Assembly: GCA_035048495.1 (NCBI GenBank)
Contig: CM068548.1
Location: 9,723,464-9,787,463, forward strand
Source: Euptelea pleiosperma
Lineage: Eukaryota > Streptophyta > Magnoliopsida > Ranunculales > Eupteleaceae
Length of the DNA stretch: 64,000 nucleotides
Direction of reading: 5' to 3'
This document shows, piece by piece, positions 49,183 to 59,007 of the stretch; the first letter of the stretch is position 1, and each line of letters begins with the position of its first letter. Under the pieces are notes generated by a model that ran no database searches, had not been told where the DNA came from, and was given only the letters and a program-made list of their open reading frames with translations. Made by a program: the position numbers and the translations under genes.

Positions 49183-49335
49183 GTTTTTCTCAACAAACAG
49201 AAAAATATAAAATATAAAAAAAAAAACAGAAAGATTTCATTTGTAGAAGGAACAGGTTCCGATGACAGCAAAAGTGAACCAACAAATTCACGTTTTTTCT
49301 CAGCCGTCTATCCTCAGAATCCAGCGGGTTTTGGA

Positions 49336-49512
49336 GAGTAAAACTTCTGTCACAATGGGATTGCAAATCACACAAACACAGCCAATAAGTTCTCGGCACG
49401 TACACCTAAAAGCAAAGCATATGGGTACGTTGGAAAGCACTTGTGTACGTGCCGAGAATTCATTGGCTTGTGATTGTGTGATTTACAATTTCGTGTGATA
49501 GAAGTTTTACTC
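49336..49512. mobile_element. Short palindromic MULE-type MITE with 9-bp TSD
   Basis: A 177-bp element GAGTAAAACTTCTGTCACA...GATAGAAGTTTTACTC, flanked by GGTTTTGGA (49327-49335 and 49513-49521). Same family as 16800-16979 in opposite orientation. It lies about 190 bp before the ankyrin gene start codon. Confidence 0.92.
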
Positions 49513-49701
49513 GGTTTTGGAGTATTTTGTACTCTAAAACTAGACTTTTTGACCGTTGACTTTTACAACATTTAAAAGAACGGCCTACAAGGAGACAGTA
49601 CATCTCGGTTCCTAAATTACTTGATTGCTGGTCAATCTCAGCCCATTTCTAGTGACTGGCTGGAATTTCATTGTGCACCATTGACTAAAAGATCGACGGC
49701 A

Positions 49702-51344
49702 ATGTCGTCGTCGTCACAACGCCGATACGATAATATCATCCCTGGTAAGCTGAAACTTCGTTTTTTTTCTAACTAATCTCTTTTTATTGGCTCATAAGCT
49801 ATAAGTTGATTAAAAACAGCATGTTCAGTCATCAATCAAACCATTTCATGTGAGGGGAGCAGCAAAGATCTTACATATTACCTCCCTTTGTACAAAGCTG
49901 CTCTGAAGGGCGATCTAGAATGTGCTAGAAGGTTCTTAAATCGCGATCCTAACGCAGTGACGGCTACGATTACAAGAGCATCAGAGACTGCTCTCCATCT
50001 TACGGCTGCGAAGGGATGCAACATGCAATTCGTGGAGGAGCTAGTGCACTTGATGCCTGTAGAAGCATTAGCCATGAAGAATTATAACGGCAACACCGCG
50101 CTTTCTTTAGCCGCTATAGCCGGAGCCACTAAGGCCGGAGAGGTGATGGTGAGAAAAAACCGTGACTTGACGCAAATTCGAAACAACGATGGAAGAACGC
50201 CGCTCCTCCGTGCTGCTCAATATGGGCATAAGGACATGGTGTGGTATCTTCTCTCGGTGACTAGAGATGAAGATCCGAGTCCTTACAGAGGCCAAGATGG
50301 TGCTAGGCTTCTTAATGCTGCACTTACTGCTGGTTTCTACGGTAATATTGAGTACATGCATCATCATATGGTATTAAAGGGTGTGTTTGGTTGTGGGCTT
50401 TTTTCTGTGATGGATAGCCAAAAACATGTTTTTAGTCTAATTAGAAAAACTTGGATATGAACTAACATTTCGGGTCTTAATTTTTTGTCTGCAGATGTGG
50501 CTTTATATCTACTCCAACATTACCCGCAATTAGCTACGGCTCGAGATCGAAGTGGCGAGTCAGCCTTGCACGTGTTGGCTCGAACACCCTCCGCATTTGC
50601 GAGTGGAAGTCAGCTAGCATTTTGGCAACATTGCATTTACTCATGTTAGTGTGTCATTACATATTTTTTTACATTCTTTTAAGGAGCATGTATCTTCCTA
50701 ATATGTGTTGATAGGCCGTGTACGGGCCCATTGGGGCCCATAATAGGCTGTCCTAGTCTATTATGGGCCCAAAAATTTCAGATCTCATCCAAGCCTTTCC
50801 CAATAAAAGGTATAACGGGCTGTGCCCGGCTTGGTCTTTTTCAGGGCCAAACATGTCAGGCCCAAGAATGGGCGCCCAATAATTGTTTACGTACCTTCTA
50901 TCTGTTGTGAAGGTGTCCACGTGGAACAAGATGATATCGTTCACCACATCAAAGGAAGCATGGAGGATATTTCCCAAGGATCTCGATGTTGCTTAGTCAA
51001 AGGTCAGCCATCCACAGTTACTGACTTATTTTCTTTTGGCTCTAAATAAAGTTGAATGGCGAAATAGGATTTGTCGTGTAAATGGTAATGTTTACCTTTT
51101 ATTTTAGTGAGACTAGTAGGTGGCATATGCGTTGCATGTGAGTGATTGCAAGTGCGTTTTTTGGAAGAGGTAGCACAATGGAAAGTTTAAACCAAAAGGG
51201 CAGTTTTAGAAACACTCACAAAATAGTCTTTTGGGAATTTTGCAATTGAAGGAGCAATTATGGAAGATTAATTTGGAGGGTCAAATTTGAAAATGGTAGT
51301 TCTATGGGTACCCACTTCGTCTTCTCCAATGCCCACCACCACCA

Positions 51345-51386
<42 letters not shown>

Positions 51387-53530
51387 ATCACCTCCACCCC
51401 TTGCCACCTCTCCATTCTTTTTTGCAGAATCGAAGAGGTGATGGTTGTGCGGCGGAGAAAAAAGAGAAAGGAGGACAAAGGAGGTGGGTGTGGGGGTTTG
51501 CAGAACTTGGTTCCACAAGGGGAGGGGGGGTCGCAGTTGTAGTAGTGGTGCAGTGGAGAAGAACAGAGAGAGAAGGGAGGTTGATGTTGGGTGCAGGTGA
51601 TGGTGGTGTTGGTGTTGGTGTTGGCCGTTGGAGAAGACAAAGTGAATGCCCAAACGGGAGGGGGACTTTTTTATCAAAAAAAAAAAGGGGAGAGAGAGTG
51701 GGTGCCCAACGTAAAGAGGTGGGTGCATATAGAACAACCCATTTTAAAATTGTGACAACTCAAGGGGAAAGTTAAAAAAACAAAATTTCGAAGTGGGGAA
51801 AGTTGAAGTTGTCCATTTACTTTTAATGAATTTTAAGTGCCATGTGCATTTCCGTAAAAAAAAACCTATTTCAAATGGAATAAACTTTTTAATAGGATAT
51901 TTGTTCTTTTCATATTGCAGGGTTCCGGTACTTGAATCGGCTATTTTGGAATGTCATAAAAGAACTAGGTATCAACAACTGCTACTACCTTTCAACCTTT
52001 TCTTCATGAATCTTATACTTCTTGACTTGGTTTTAATTGCAGTTCCCAATATCAAACAAGTCTACAACACAAAGTTGATGAATATCGAAACACTTGAGCT
52101 AGTAAAATGCCTTTGCGAGCGAATTTTTAATCAAAGTAGCTCACAAATCGTAGACTTTTTTATAGACTCGCACATCTTGAGCATCGCCGCAAAGTTTGGA
52201 ACCATTGAGCTTATTATCGAATGCCTTCAGTCTTATCCCGATCTAATGTGGATGAACACCAATGATAAGAGCATATTCCATATTGCAGTCGAGCATCGCC
52301 AAGAAAAGGTTTTCAACTTCATCTATGGATTAAATACCCATAAGAACGTGTTGGCTTCTCATATAGACAAATCCAATGCTAACAACATCTTGCATATGGC
52401 TGGAAAGTTAGCACCTTCCTCTCAACTCAATTATGTCTCTGGTGCAGCATTACAAATGCAACGAGAACTACAATGGTTTAAGGTGATATATTGTCTTCCA
52501 TCTTGCCATAGTTTTACATATTAATTCGGGCTTATCACCCAAGGGTACCGTGTTCTCGGGTATGGATTCTGAGAATTCAACGGTGATTGATAGTGCTGAG
52601 ATGACATCACTTTTTGCCAAAGTAAAACCACCATTGGATTCTCGAAATCCACGGCCAAGGACATGAGTGAAAGGACAAGTCAAAAAAAAGACAGTCCTCA
52701 GAGCCTAAGCCTTTTTTTTATTACCAAAGTTGCTATAATTTAGATAACACCATCTCAACATGTGCAATTATTTTGTCAAAATTGGATTGATCGCAATCTC
52801 AACTTATGTCGTGCAATTATTTCTTCAAAATCGATTCCAAAATGACCAATTGTAAGTGATTTTTTCTCACCAAAGTTTTGAATTCTAACACACTTTCTAC
52901 GTAACTTATGTGTAGGAAGTGGAAAAGATTGTTCAGCCTTCTTACAAGGAATTAGAAAACTCAGAAGGGAAAACACCCAAAGTTGTGTTTACAGAGGAGC
53001 ACAAAGACTTAGTTAAACAAGGGGAGAAATGGATGAAGGACACAGCTACATCATGCATGGTTGTAGCCACACTCATTGCCACTGTAGTGTTTGCTGCAGC
53101 ATTCAGTGTACCAGGTGGTAATAACAATGACAAAGGTGTCCCGAATTTCTTGCAAACTGACTCCTTTATGATTTTTGCCATATCGGATGCTTTAGCTCTT
53201 TTTTCTTCCTCTGCTTCAGTGCTGATGTTCTTGTCCATCCTTACTTCGCGCTATGCAGAAGAAGATTTCCTTGATACATTACCCAAGAGGTTGATAATCG
53301 GTCTTGCCACCCTCTTCTTCTCTATAGCAACCATGATGTTAGCCTTTAGTGCAACTCTTTTTATCGTTCTTGGATATCGTTTGGCATGGGTTGCCATTCC
53401 AATTGCCCTTCTTGCATGTGTCCCAGTCATCTTGTTTGCATTGTTGCAGTTTCCCCTATTTGTCGAAATAGTGATTTCCACCTATGGGTCTGGAATCTTC
53501 CATCGGCGAAGTAAATATCAACTTTACTAG
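49702..53530 (+). CDS. Ankyrin-repeat PGG-domain membrane protein (ACD6/ITN1-like), 6 exons
   Basis: Exons: 49702-49744, 49820-50341, 50495-50644, 51921-51968, 52043-52482, 52916-53530, all GT-AG and in phase, giving 605 residues. The first acceptor is the least certain: 49819 or 49828 both keep frame. Seen: LPLYKAALKGD, ankyrin units ETALHLTAAKG, NTALSLAAIAGA and RTPLLRAAQYGHKDMVWYLL (residues ~50-170), further ankyrin-like units in exons 3 and 5 (SGESALHVLA, KSIFHIAVEHRQ, NNILHMAGKL), then the PGG domain from EEHKDLVKQGEKWMKDTATS (about residue 428) with AAAFSVPGG and four hydrophobic helices. Known relatives (ACD6, ITN1 and similar) are membrane proteins in defence or salt signalling; the specific role here is unknown. 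Exon 4 is only 48 nt and encodes the linker FRYLNRLFWNVIKEL. Intron 3 is enlarged and contains a (TC)n tract; intron 5 contains a MITE. Confidence 0.92.
51349..51382. repeat. (TC)n microsatellite in ankyrin gene intron 3
   Basis: About 16 TC units in the 1.28-kb intron between exons 3 and 4. The open stretch around it (51287-51775) is low complexity and is not treated as a gene. Confidence 0.9.
52524..52712. mobile_element. GAGGACCCCC-type MITE, inverted copy in ankyrin intron 5
   Basis: On the minus strand: GGCTTAGGCTCTGAGGACTG, then GTGGATTTCGAGAATCCAAT and GCAAAAAGTGATGTCATCTC, the internal signature shared with 20618 and 55900-56295. Termini are diverged. Confidence 0.6.
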
Positions 53531-54187
53531 TTCTATGTGCAAGGAATCTTCCATAGTTTTTTGTACACTATTAGGTATGTTATGCCCCCTTTTTCGTATT
53601 CATTCAATATTTTTTTGTTCTAAATAAGGAGGTGCATTCAATCATTTTCACTTTATTTTCTGTTAATCAAACTAAATGCAATATAAGCCGCTACTTAATT
53701 GTTTCACCTATCTTAAAACAACCATCCAAATACCAAATCCTCAAATCCGATGCCCCTCCCTTCATCCTACAATCTGACCCAAGAGAAAACAAGCCCACGA
53801 ATCTCTAACACAGCTGCTAGGGAAGATTTCCTAGTACCCTCGAAGACCCTAATATTACATTCTCTCTAAATTCCGCAGAATATAACCAGCAGGGTTAATT
53901 AGAGCCCTAGAAGGTGTGTGACATAGGGTATTATTGATACGAATCATAGCAACTTGCTCATCGCTGGTTGATACAATGGAATTTCGGGTAAAATGCCCGT
54001 TGTAATCCCATAAGTGTGTTGAGTACCTTTTTCAAACAAAACCCAAAAACAAAGGGACAAACTAGAAGGAAAAACTAAAAGGGAAAAGAAACTTGGTTTT
54101 CACTTGCTCGAGTTATAAGGAGTAGTTTTATGGCGATGAACTTAGAATTCGTAACCAAACACCACCCAAAGAGAAAATCCAACCTGG
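53531..54187. other. Ankyrin gene 3' flank, nothing recognised
   Basis: Probable 3' UTR in the first ~150 bp; the remaining ~500 bp show no coding signal. Confidence 0.5.
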
Positions 54188-54960
54188 AGAGATTTTTTTT
54201 TTATAAGTCCAAACAAATATATTAAAAGAAAGGAGATCAAGAAAGATCTCAATGGAAACAAGAAAAGAAAGATAAAGCCAACATACATTGAAGCACACAT
54301 CCCCCACTCCAAAAAGTACGTCAAACTTGAACACCATGTCCTCAAAGAATATACCTCTCACCTCAGAAAATATACTACCCCAACTGAATAGGAAGGCCTT
54401 GATGCTTAGCATAATATCTTGAAGAGAGCATTCCTTGCTTCTAAAGACCTTCCTATTCCTCTCTAACCAAAGGCCCCACATAACCGCAAATGCACCATTT
54501 ATCAAAGATTTTAGGCCAACCTCTCAGCGCTGCTCTAATAGACTCTAGAAATACCCATGAGAGGCCTGCCTATACTAGAAAATAAGATCAAATCTATTTA
54601 GCTAACCCATGGCGCAAGAAAATATGATTCATATCCTCACCATTAGCCTTACACATAACACAATAATTCACCAACATCCAATTTCTTGCAATCAAGTTCT
54701 CAATAGTACTAAGTATTTTGTTTAAAGAGTCGACTCAAGCAAAGAATTGTATTTTTAAAGGTACTTTAGCTTGTCAGATGTTGGGACGAGGGGTTGATAT
54801 ACCAAATGGAGGGTGGATAATGAGTCGTAGAAAGAACGAATCGAAAAACTTTTTGATTTGGAATCACCCAAATACGATAATCCTCCTCATGTTTACAACA
54901 GTATAATTTTTCAAACAATCCATCAAAATGCACCATGTAGCACATCACTTTGGGTCCACT
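54188..54960 (-). pseudogene. L1-type LINE remnant, 3' end
   Basis: On the minus strand the reading has a zinc-finger-RVT-like CVMCKANGEDMNHIF (near 54635) and then AVMWGLWLERNRKVFRSKE (about 54480-54425), the terminal phrase of L1 ORF2. A poly-A (T run at 54188-54203 on plus) closes the 3' end. Interrupted and non-functional. Confidence 0.75.
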
Positions 54961-55200
54961 AACCCATGAAATTGACTTTTCCATTGATGTCTGATTGGTG
55001 ATGATCTCTAGCCAGTTTGAGAACCCAAATGATTATTTGAATCCAACGGTTAAAAATCACCCTATGAAAAATGCTTGAATCCAATGGCTATAGATCACCA
55101 ACCAGGCTAATTTTTGGTGTGTAGTCCATCAATGGTTGGCCAATCATTCATGAATCAGTGGGCCAAGAAAATGCCAGTGGTGCATTTTTATGCTGATCCC
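54961..55200. mobile_element. Diverged hairpin MITE, copy 15
   Basis: AATCCAACGGTTAAAAATCAC, GAATCCAATGGCTATAGATC and GTTGGCCAATCATTCATGA resemble copy 6. Strongly degraded. Confidence 0.5.
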
Positions 55201-55899
55201 CACAGAGCCACTAGAAAATTTCGCCTTGGGCTAAAATTAATGCCCTGAAGTCTTGCATGATAAGCCGTGCATAGTCAAGGGATGGATCTCCATAAGAAAT
55301 CTCCCTAGACAAAAACTAGCTTGATCAGATGATCAGAACCCACCAATTTCAAAACAAACACTGAACCGTTGATCTCCTAAAACTCAAGCAATCTTGATTT
55401 GATACCACTCTACTAGAATGTATCCCTTATCACCATATCATTGCGTAGATCTCGGCGATACCAGTGACTTAAAACCCAAGGCATTTCATTGACTAAATAA
55501 AAGAAAATACACTTGGTCGTAGATTCCACTAAAAGTAGTTGGCAGCTGAGGTGTATAATATGTCAAATGCCACGTGGAAACTACTGATAGACCTTGTGAG
55601 CCACGTGGAGACATTGGGTGGCATCAACTGAAGTTGTTTGGTGTATAGTACCACAAAATTTCTTGATGTCAGAGGAAAGCGCGTAGCTTGATCAGAAGAG
55701 AGTTGACTTTGACTAGAAAATGACAAAAGGGGTGTTAGAATTTGTAAAAGCACAAAGCATGAAGAGCTCACCGGAAAGCTAACAACAACTACTTTCACAA
55801 GTGAAGTCAAGCTAATAAGCTTGAAAATCTAGGTGTTTAATACTGTGTTGTACATATGAATACACATCTTATTGTCAACTTGTATGTTGCACTATATTT
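55201..55899. other. Intergenic, no gene seen
   Basis: Two GCCACGTGG motifs at about 55568 and 55601 in ordinary intergenic sequence. Nothing else recognised. Confidence 0.5.
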
Positions 55900-56098
55900 T
55901 TCTAGGCTCGGGCTCCGAGGACCCCCTTTTCTGACCCCTCTCGGTGCTCGCTCGCGCTCGGACGTGGATCTCACGATCCAACTGTGGTTGACCCTACAAA
56001 AAGTGATGCCAGCTCGGCACTCACAACCACCGCTTGAAATCCAACAGCCGAGCACACGAACACAGGAGGGGTCAGAAAAAAAAGGGGGTCCCCTCTAA
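55900..56098. mobile_element. GAGGACCCCC-type MITE, copy A
   Basis: TCGGGCTCCGAGGACCCCC and TTCTGACCCCTC at the left, GAGGGGTCAGAAAAAAAAGG and GGGTCCCCTC at the right. Internal GATCTCACGATCCAACTG and GTGATGCCAGCTCGGC. Confidence 0.8.
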
Positions 56099-56116
56099 GC
56101 TTATGCTTTTATGGAT

Positions 56117-56295
56117 GGCTTAGGCTCCGAGGTCCCCCTTTTTGTGAGCCCTCTTGGGAGTTGTGTGCTCAGCCGTGGATTTCAAGAATCCAACAGTGGT
56201 TGAGCGCTGGCAAAAAGTGAATGCCAGCTCAGCATTATAAACCACCCGAGCATACTCCCGAGAGGGATCACAAAAAGGGGGTCCCCTGAACCCGA
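56117..56295. mobile_element. GAGGACCCCC-type MITE, copy B, same orientation
   Basis: GGCTCCGAGGTCCCCCTTTTT at the left and ATCACAAAAAGGGGGTCCCC at the right, 18 bp after copy A. Confidence 0.8.
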
Positions 56296-56414
56296 CCCAT
56301 TGTCGATACTTAATAAAAATAATATAATTATAAGTTTGTTTAAATTTTAAAGAGAGTTTGTCGTTGTCGTCGCCGTCATCTTATTCATCATCAACTTATC
56401 TCAATCATTGTTAG

Positions 56415-56880
56415 GCTGTGTTTAGATAAGCTTAACCCAAGCTTATAGTTATAAGTTAAAATGCTGGGTTTGGGTAAGAAGGGATGATTTGGTCATTTAC
56501 AAAAGTTATATATGAAATGATTATTAGAGGTATTTTTCTATCATTTAAAACCTCTAATGGTCATTTAGAATTTGTATTGAAGAAATAGAACGGCATTTTA
56601 AGTATATTTAAAGAGTTTTACTAAAGTTTCAATTTGAGCATGTGAAATTTAGGGTCGGGCTCGAGGGACCAACTTTTTTGCCCTAGTCGTGAATTCCGAA
56701 ATAGTGATAGTTCACTTTTGTTTGTCCCTTGAGCCAGATCCGCGTTTTTATAAGTGCTAGGGGCATAAGCTAAAAGCCAGTTCAATAGCTTCTCTGCTTA
56801 ACCCAAAATAATTGGCTAAAAATTCAGAAAAAATAGTTATTCATAAGCTGACTTTTAGCTTTTTATGAACATACCCATAA
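56415..56880. mobile_element. ATAAGC-type element with a nested 90-bp MITE
   Basis: Shares TATGAAATGATTA, GTCATTTA and AGTTTCAATTTGA blocks with 45395-45745. Ends carry GATAAGCTTAACCCAAGC and inverted TTATTCATAAGC-like sequence. Interrupted at 56652-56741 by an unrelated short inverted-repeat insert. Confidence 0.6.
56652..56741. mobile_element. 90-bp inverted-repeat insert nested in the ATAAGC-type element
   Basis: GGGTCGGGCTCGAGGGACC at the left and GGTC/CCCTTGAGCCAGATCC at the right are imperfect inverted repeats. The corresponding site in the relative at 45395-45745 (ACATGTGCGTTTTTAC) lacks the insert. Confidence 0.65.
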
Positions 56881-57088
56881 GATCGCATATTATATGAATA
56901 TAATTCGCAAATTTTTAAAAAAATGTATAATTGTCGAACCTTTAAAATCTTCATTTCATGTATTTTATAAGTAAAAGTATAATGAATGGGACGTGGGCGC
57001 CCGTTGAGCGACCCGCAGAAATTTCCCTGGACGGATGAGAGGCTGAGAATGAGCATCATCCCTCTTTAGAGGTAGTATGTCTTAACCA

Positions 57089-57337
57089 TGGTTTAAAAGA
57101 CGGCCGTTATAACGGATTGGGACCCCACATGTTACATTATGTACCATTTTAACTCCTAGAAAATATTGTCCATTATTTTTTCGTTAAATTTTATTGAAAA
57201 TTTGAAATTCAAATTTTGTATTTTGAATTTTAGCGTCTTTTTTTCCCGTTATTTTCCATGTTTGCCCGTGTGTTACAATTCGCTATAACGGAAAAAAGGG
57301 TAACGCCTCCGCTATAATGACCCCTTTTAAACCTTGT
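57089..57337. mobile_element. TAACGG-rich MITE with 9-bp TSD
   Basis: Begins TGGTTTAAAAGACGGCCGTT and ends CCTTTTAAACCTTGT, flanked by TCTTAACCA (57080-57088 and 57338-57346). 249 bp, non-coding. Confidence 0.8.
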
Positions 57338-57538
57338 TCTTAACCACCAAATAATGAGCCATTTAAATACAATGGGTATTTTAGTTTTGGATGTCTTATA
57401 GATATTGAAAGACGACTGAAAAAATAAATTATTCGTATGAAAATTTTATGTAAATTTCATTTAGCTATAAGTTTGCAGATACTCAATACTTTAGAAGGAA
57501 ATAAAGTCTTTAATTAGAAAAAAAAATGAGTTTTTTTA

Positions 57539-57768
57539 GGGCTTTTTTTGCTTTACCCCCTTACTTTATTGATGCAATTTGCATCTCACCCAATGTTTAT
57601 AAAATATTTGTGTCTCACCCTTTGACCTTGGTCTTCGGATGGACATCCCAATATTTTTTAAATGACTATAACGACCTTGGGTGAGATGCAAATATTTAAA
57701 AAACATTGGGTGTGATGCAAATTGCATCAATAAAGTAAGGGGGGCAAGCAAAAGGAATTTTTTTTTGA
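57539..57768. mobile_element. Foldback element, copy A
   Basis: TTACTTTATTGATGCAATTT followed by GCATCTCACCCAATG, mirrored at 57700-57745 (CATTGGGTGTGATGC, AATTGCATCAATAAAGTAAG). Confidence 0.85.
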
Positions 57769-57819
57769 AGGATTGTGAGCTTAAAACCTTTCTTCATTTA
57801 CTTTTGGCCTAGCTGCAGG

Positions 57820-57990
57820 TGCTAAAAATTAATCTGATTGTTACTTTTTAAGCTTTGGATTAGAGTTATTTTCCTTGGTTAATTTTATCCGTACAATTTG
57901 AACATTATTTGGGTACAAAGAACCAATGGTTTGAAATCACTAATCAGGCTGATATTTGGTATCCACCTAGCGATCAATGGGCCCAAATGA
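57820..57990. mobile_element. Hairpin MITE fragment, copy 16
   Basis: AATCTGATTG...AAGCTTTGGATTAGAG and AATCACTAATCAGGCTGATA mark the two inner arms. Outer arms lost. Confidence 0.6.
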
Positions 57991-58104
57991 TAGTGGTGAT
58001 TAACAAAATCGTACTTCCGCATTTAAAAATGTTTCAGGCATACCTTGTTACATCTTTTTCATTTTCCCTTTAGAGTTCAAAATCCTCAAAAAAAGGTTGA
58101 GCTC

Positions 58105-58395
58105 ACAATCCTCAAAAGAAAAAAAAAAAAAAAACCTGAATTTTTTTTTGCTTGTCCCCCTTACTTTATTGATGCAATTTGCATCACACCCAATGTTTTT
58201 AAAATATTTGTGTCTCACTCAAGGGTCATTATAGTCATTTAAAAAATATTGGGATGTCCATCCAAAGACCGTCTATGGTCAACGACGTTGACCGTGGTCA
58301 AAGGGTGAGATGCAAATATTTTAAAAACATTGGGTGAGATGCAAATTGCATCAATAAAGTAAGGGGGTGAAGCAAAAAAGCCCTTTTTTTTTTAT
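58105..58395. mobile_element. Foldback element, copy B
   Basis: CCCCCTTACTTTATTGATGC at the left and GCATCAATAAAGTAAGGGGG at the right. Centre contains GTCAACGACGTTGACC, a near-perfect palindrome. Confidence 0.87.
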
Positions 58396-59007
58396 AGTAG
58401 TGCAGATGTAGATAATTTAACATATTCTATTAATAGAAACAATATATGTGTTTGATCAACTCATGACATGTCTAAGCTTCTTTAATTATCTGACCTTGAC
58501 ATGTGATTATGTGTTTGATGATCTCCTAATTGTTGATTTATTAGTAAATTATCCCCAAATCCATCTTAGTTTAGTATAATTAATGTCGGAAGAATGTCCG
58601 TGGAACTAATTACTAATCATAATTGCATAAAATTAAGATTATAATGACGCGGGCGATCGAGTTGAAGCCGAGTTGAACCATGTTTTGGAATTAACAAGGC
58701 TAGGCTTAAATTTCCAAGAATTTTAAAGAAGGTATATTTTATTCAATCTTCCCAAATGTAACCATGTTGCCTAGCTGGGGATCTAAACAAAAAAAAATTC
58801 CATTTCTTGCTTGAATTTAAATAACAGCTGACTCAAATACATAATTAAAAAAATAATTTTGAGGGAGTCTCTAGGAAGCTTGATAAGCCAAAAGAGAAAA
58901 TGAACAAAAAATATTTCAGATTAAAGTGATTTACAGTATTTTGAGATGAACCAGCTTCCTCAAATGGATTTTCTCATCTAAAGAATCAAAAAAAAAAAAA
59001 AAACAAG
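58396..59007. other. ACC synthase 3' flank, no gene seen
   Basis: AT-rich. The part nearest 59007 is likely the ACC synthase 3' UTR and terminator region. Confidence 0.5.

Noticed and set aside
51287..51775. 162-codon open frame around (TC)n
   Set aside because: It lies inside ankyrin intron 3 and is simple-sequence-derived on both strands.
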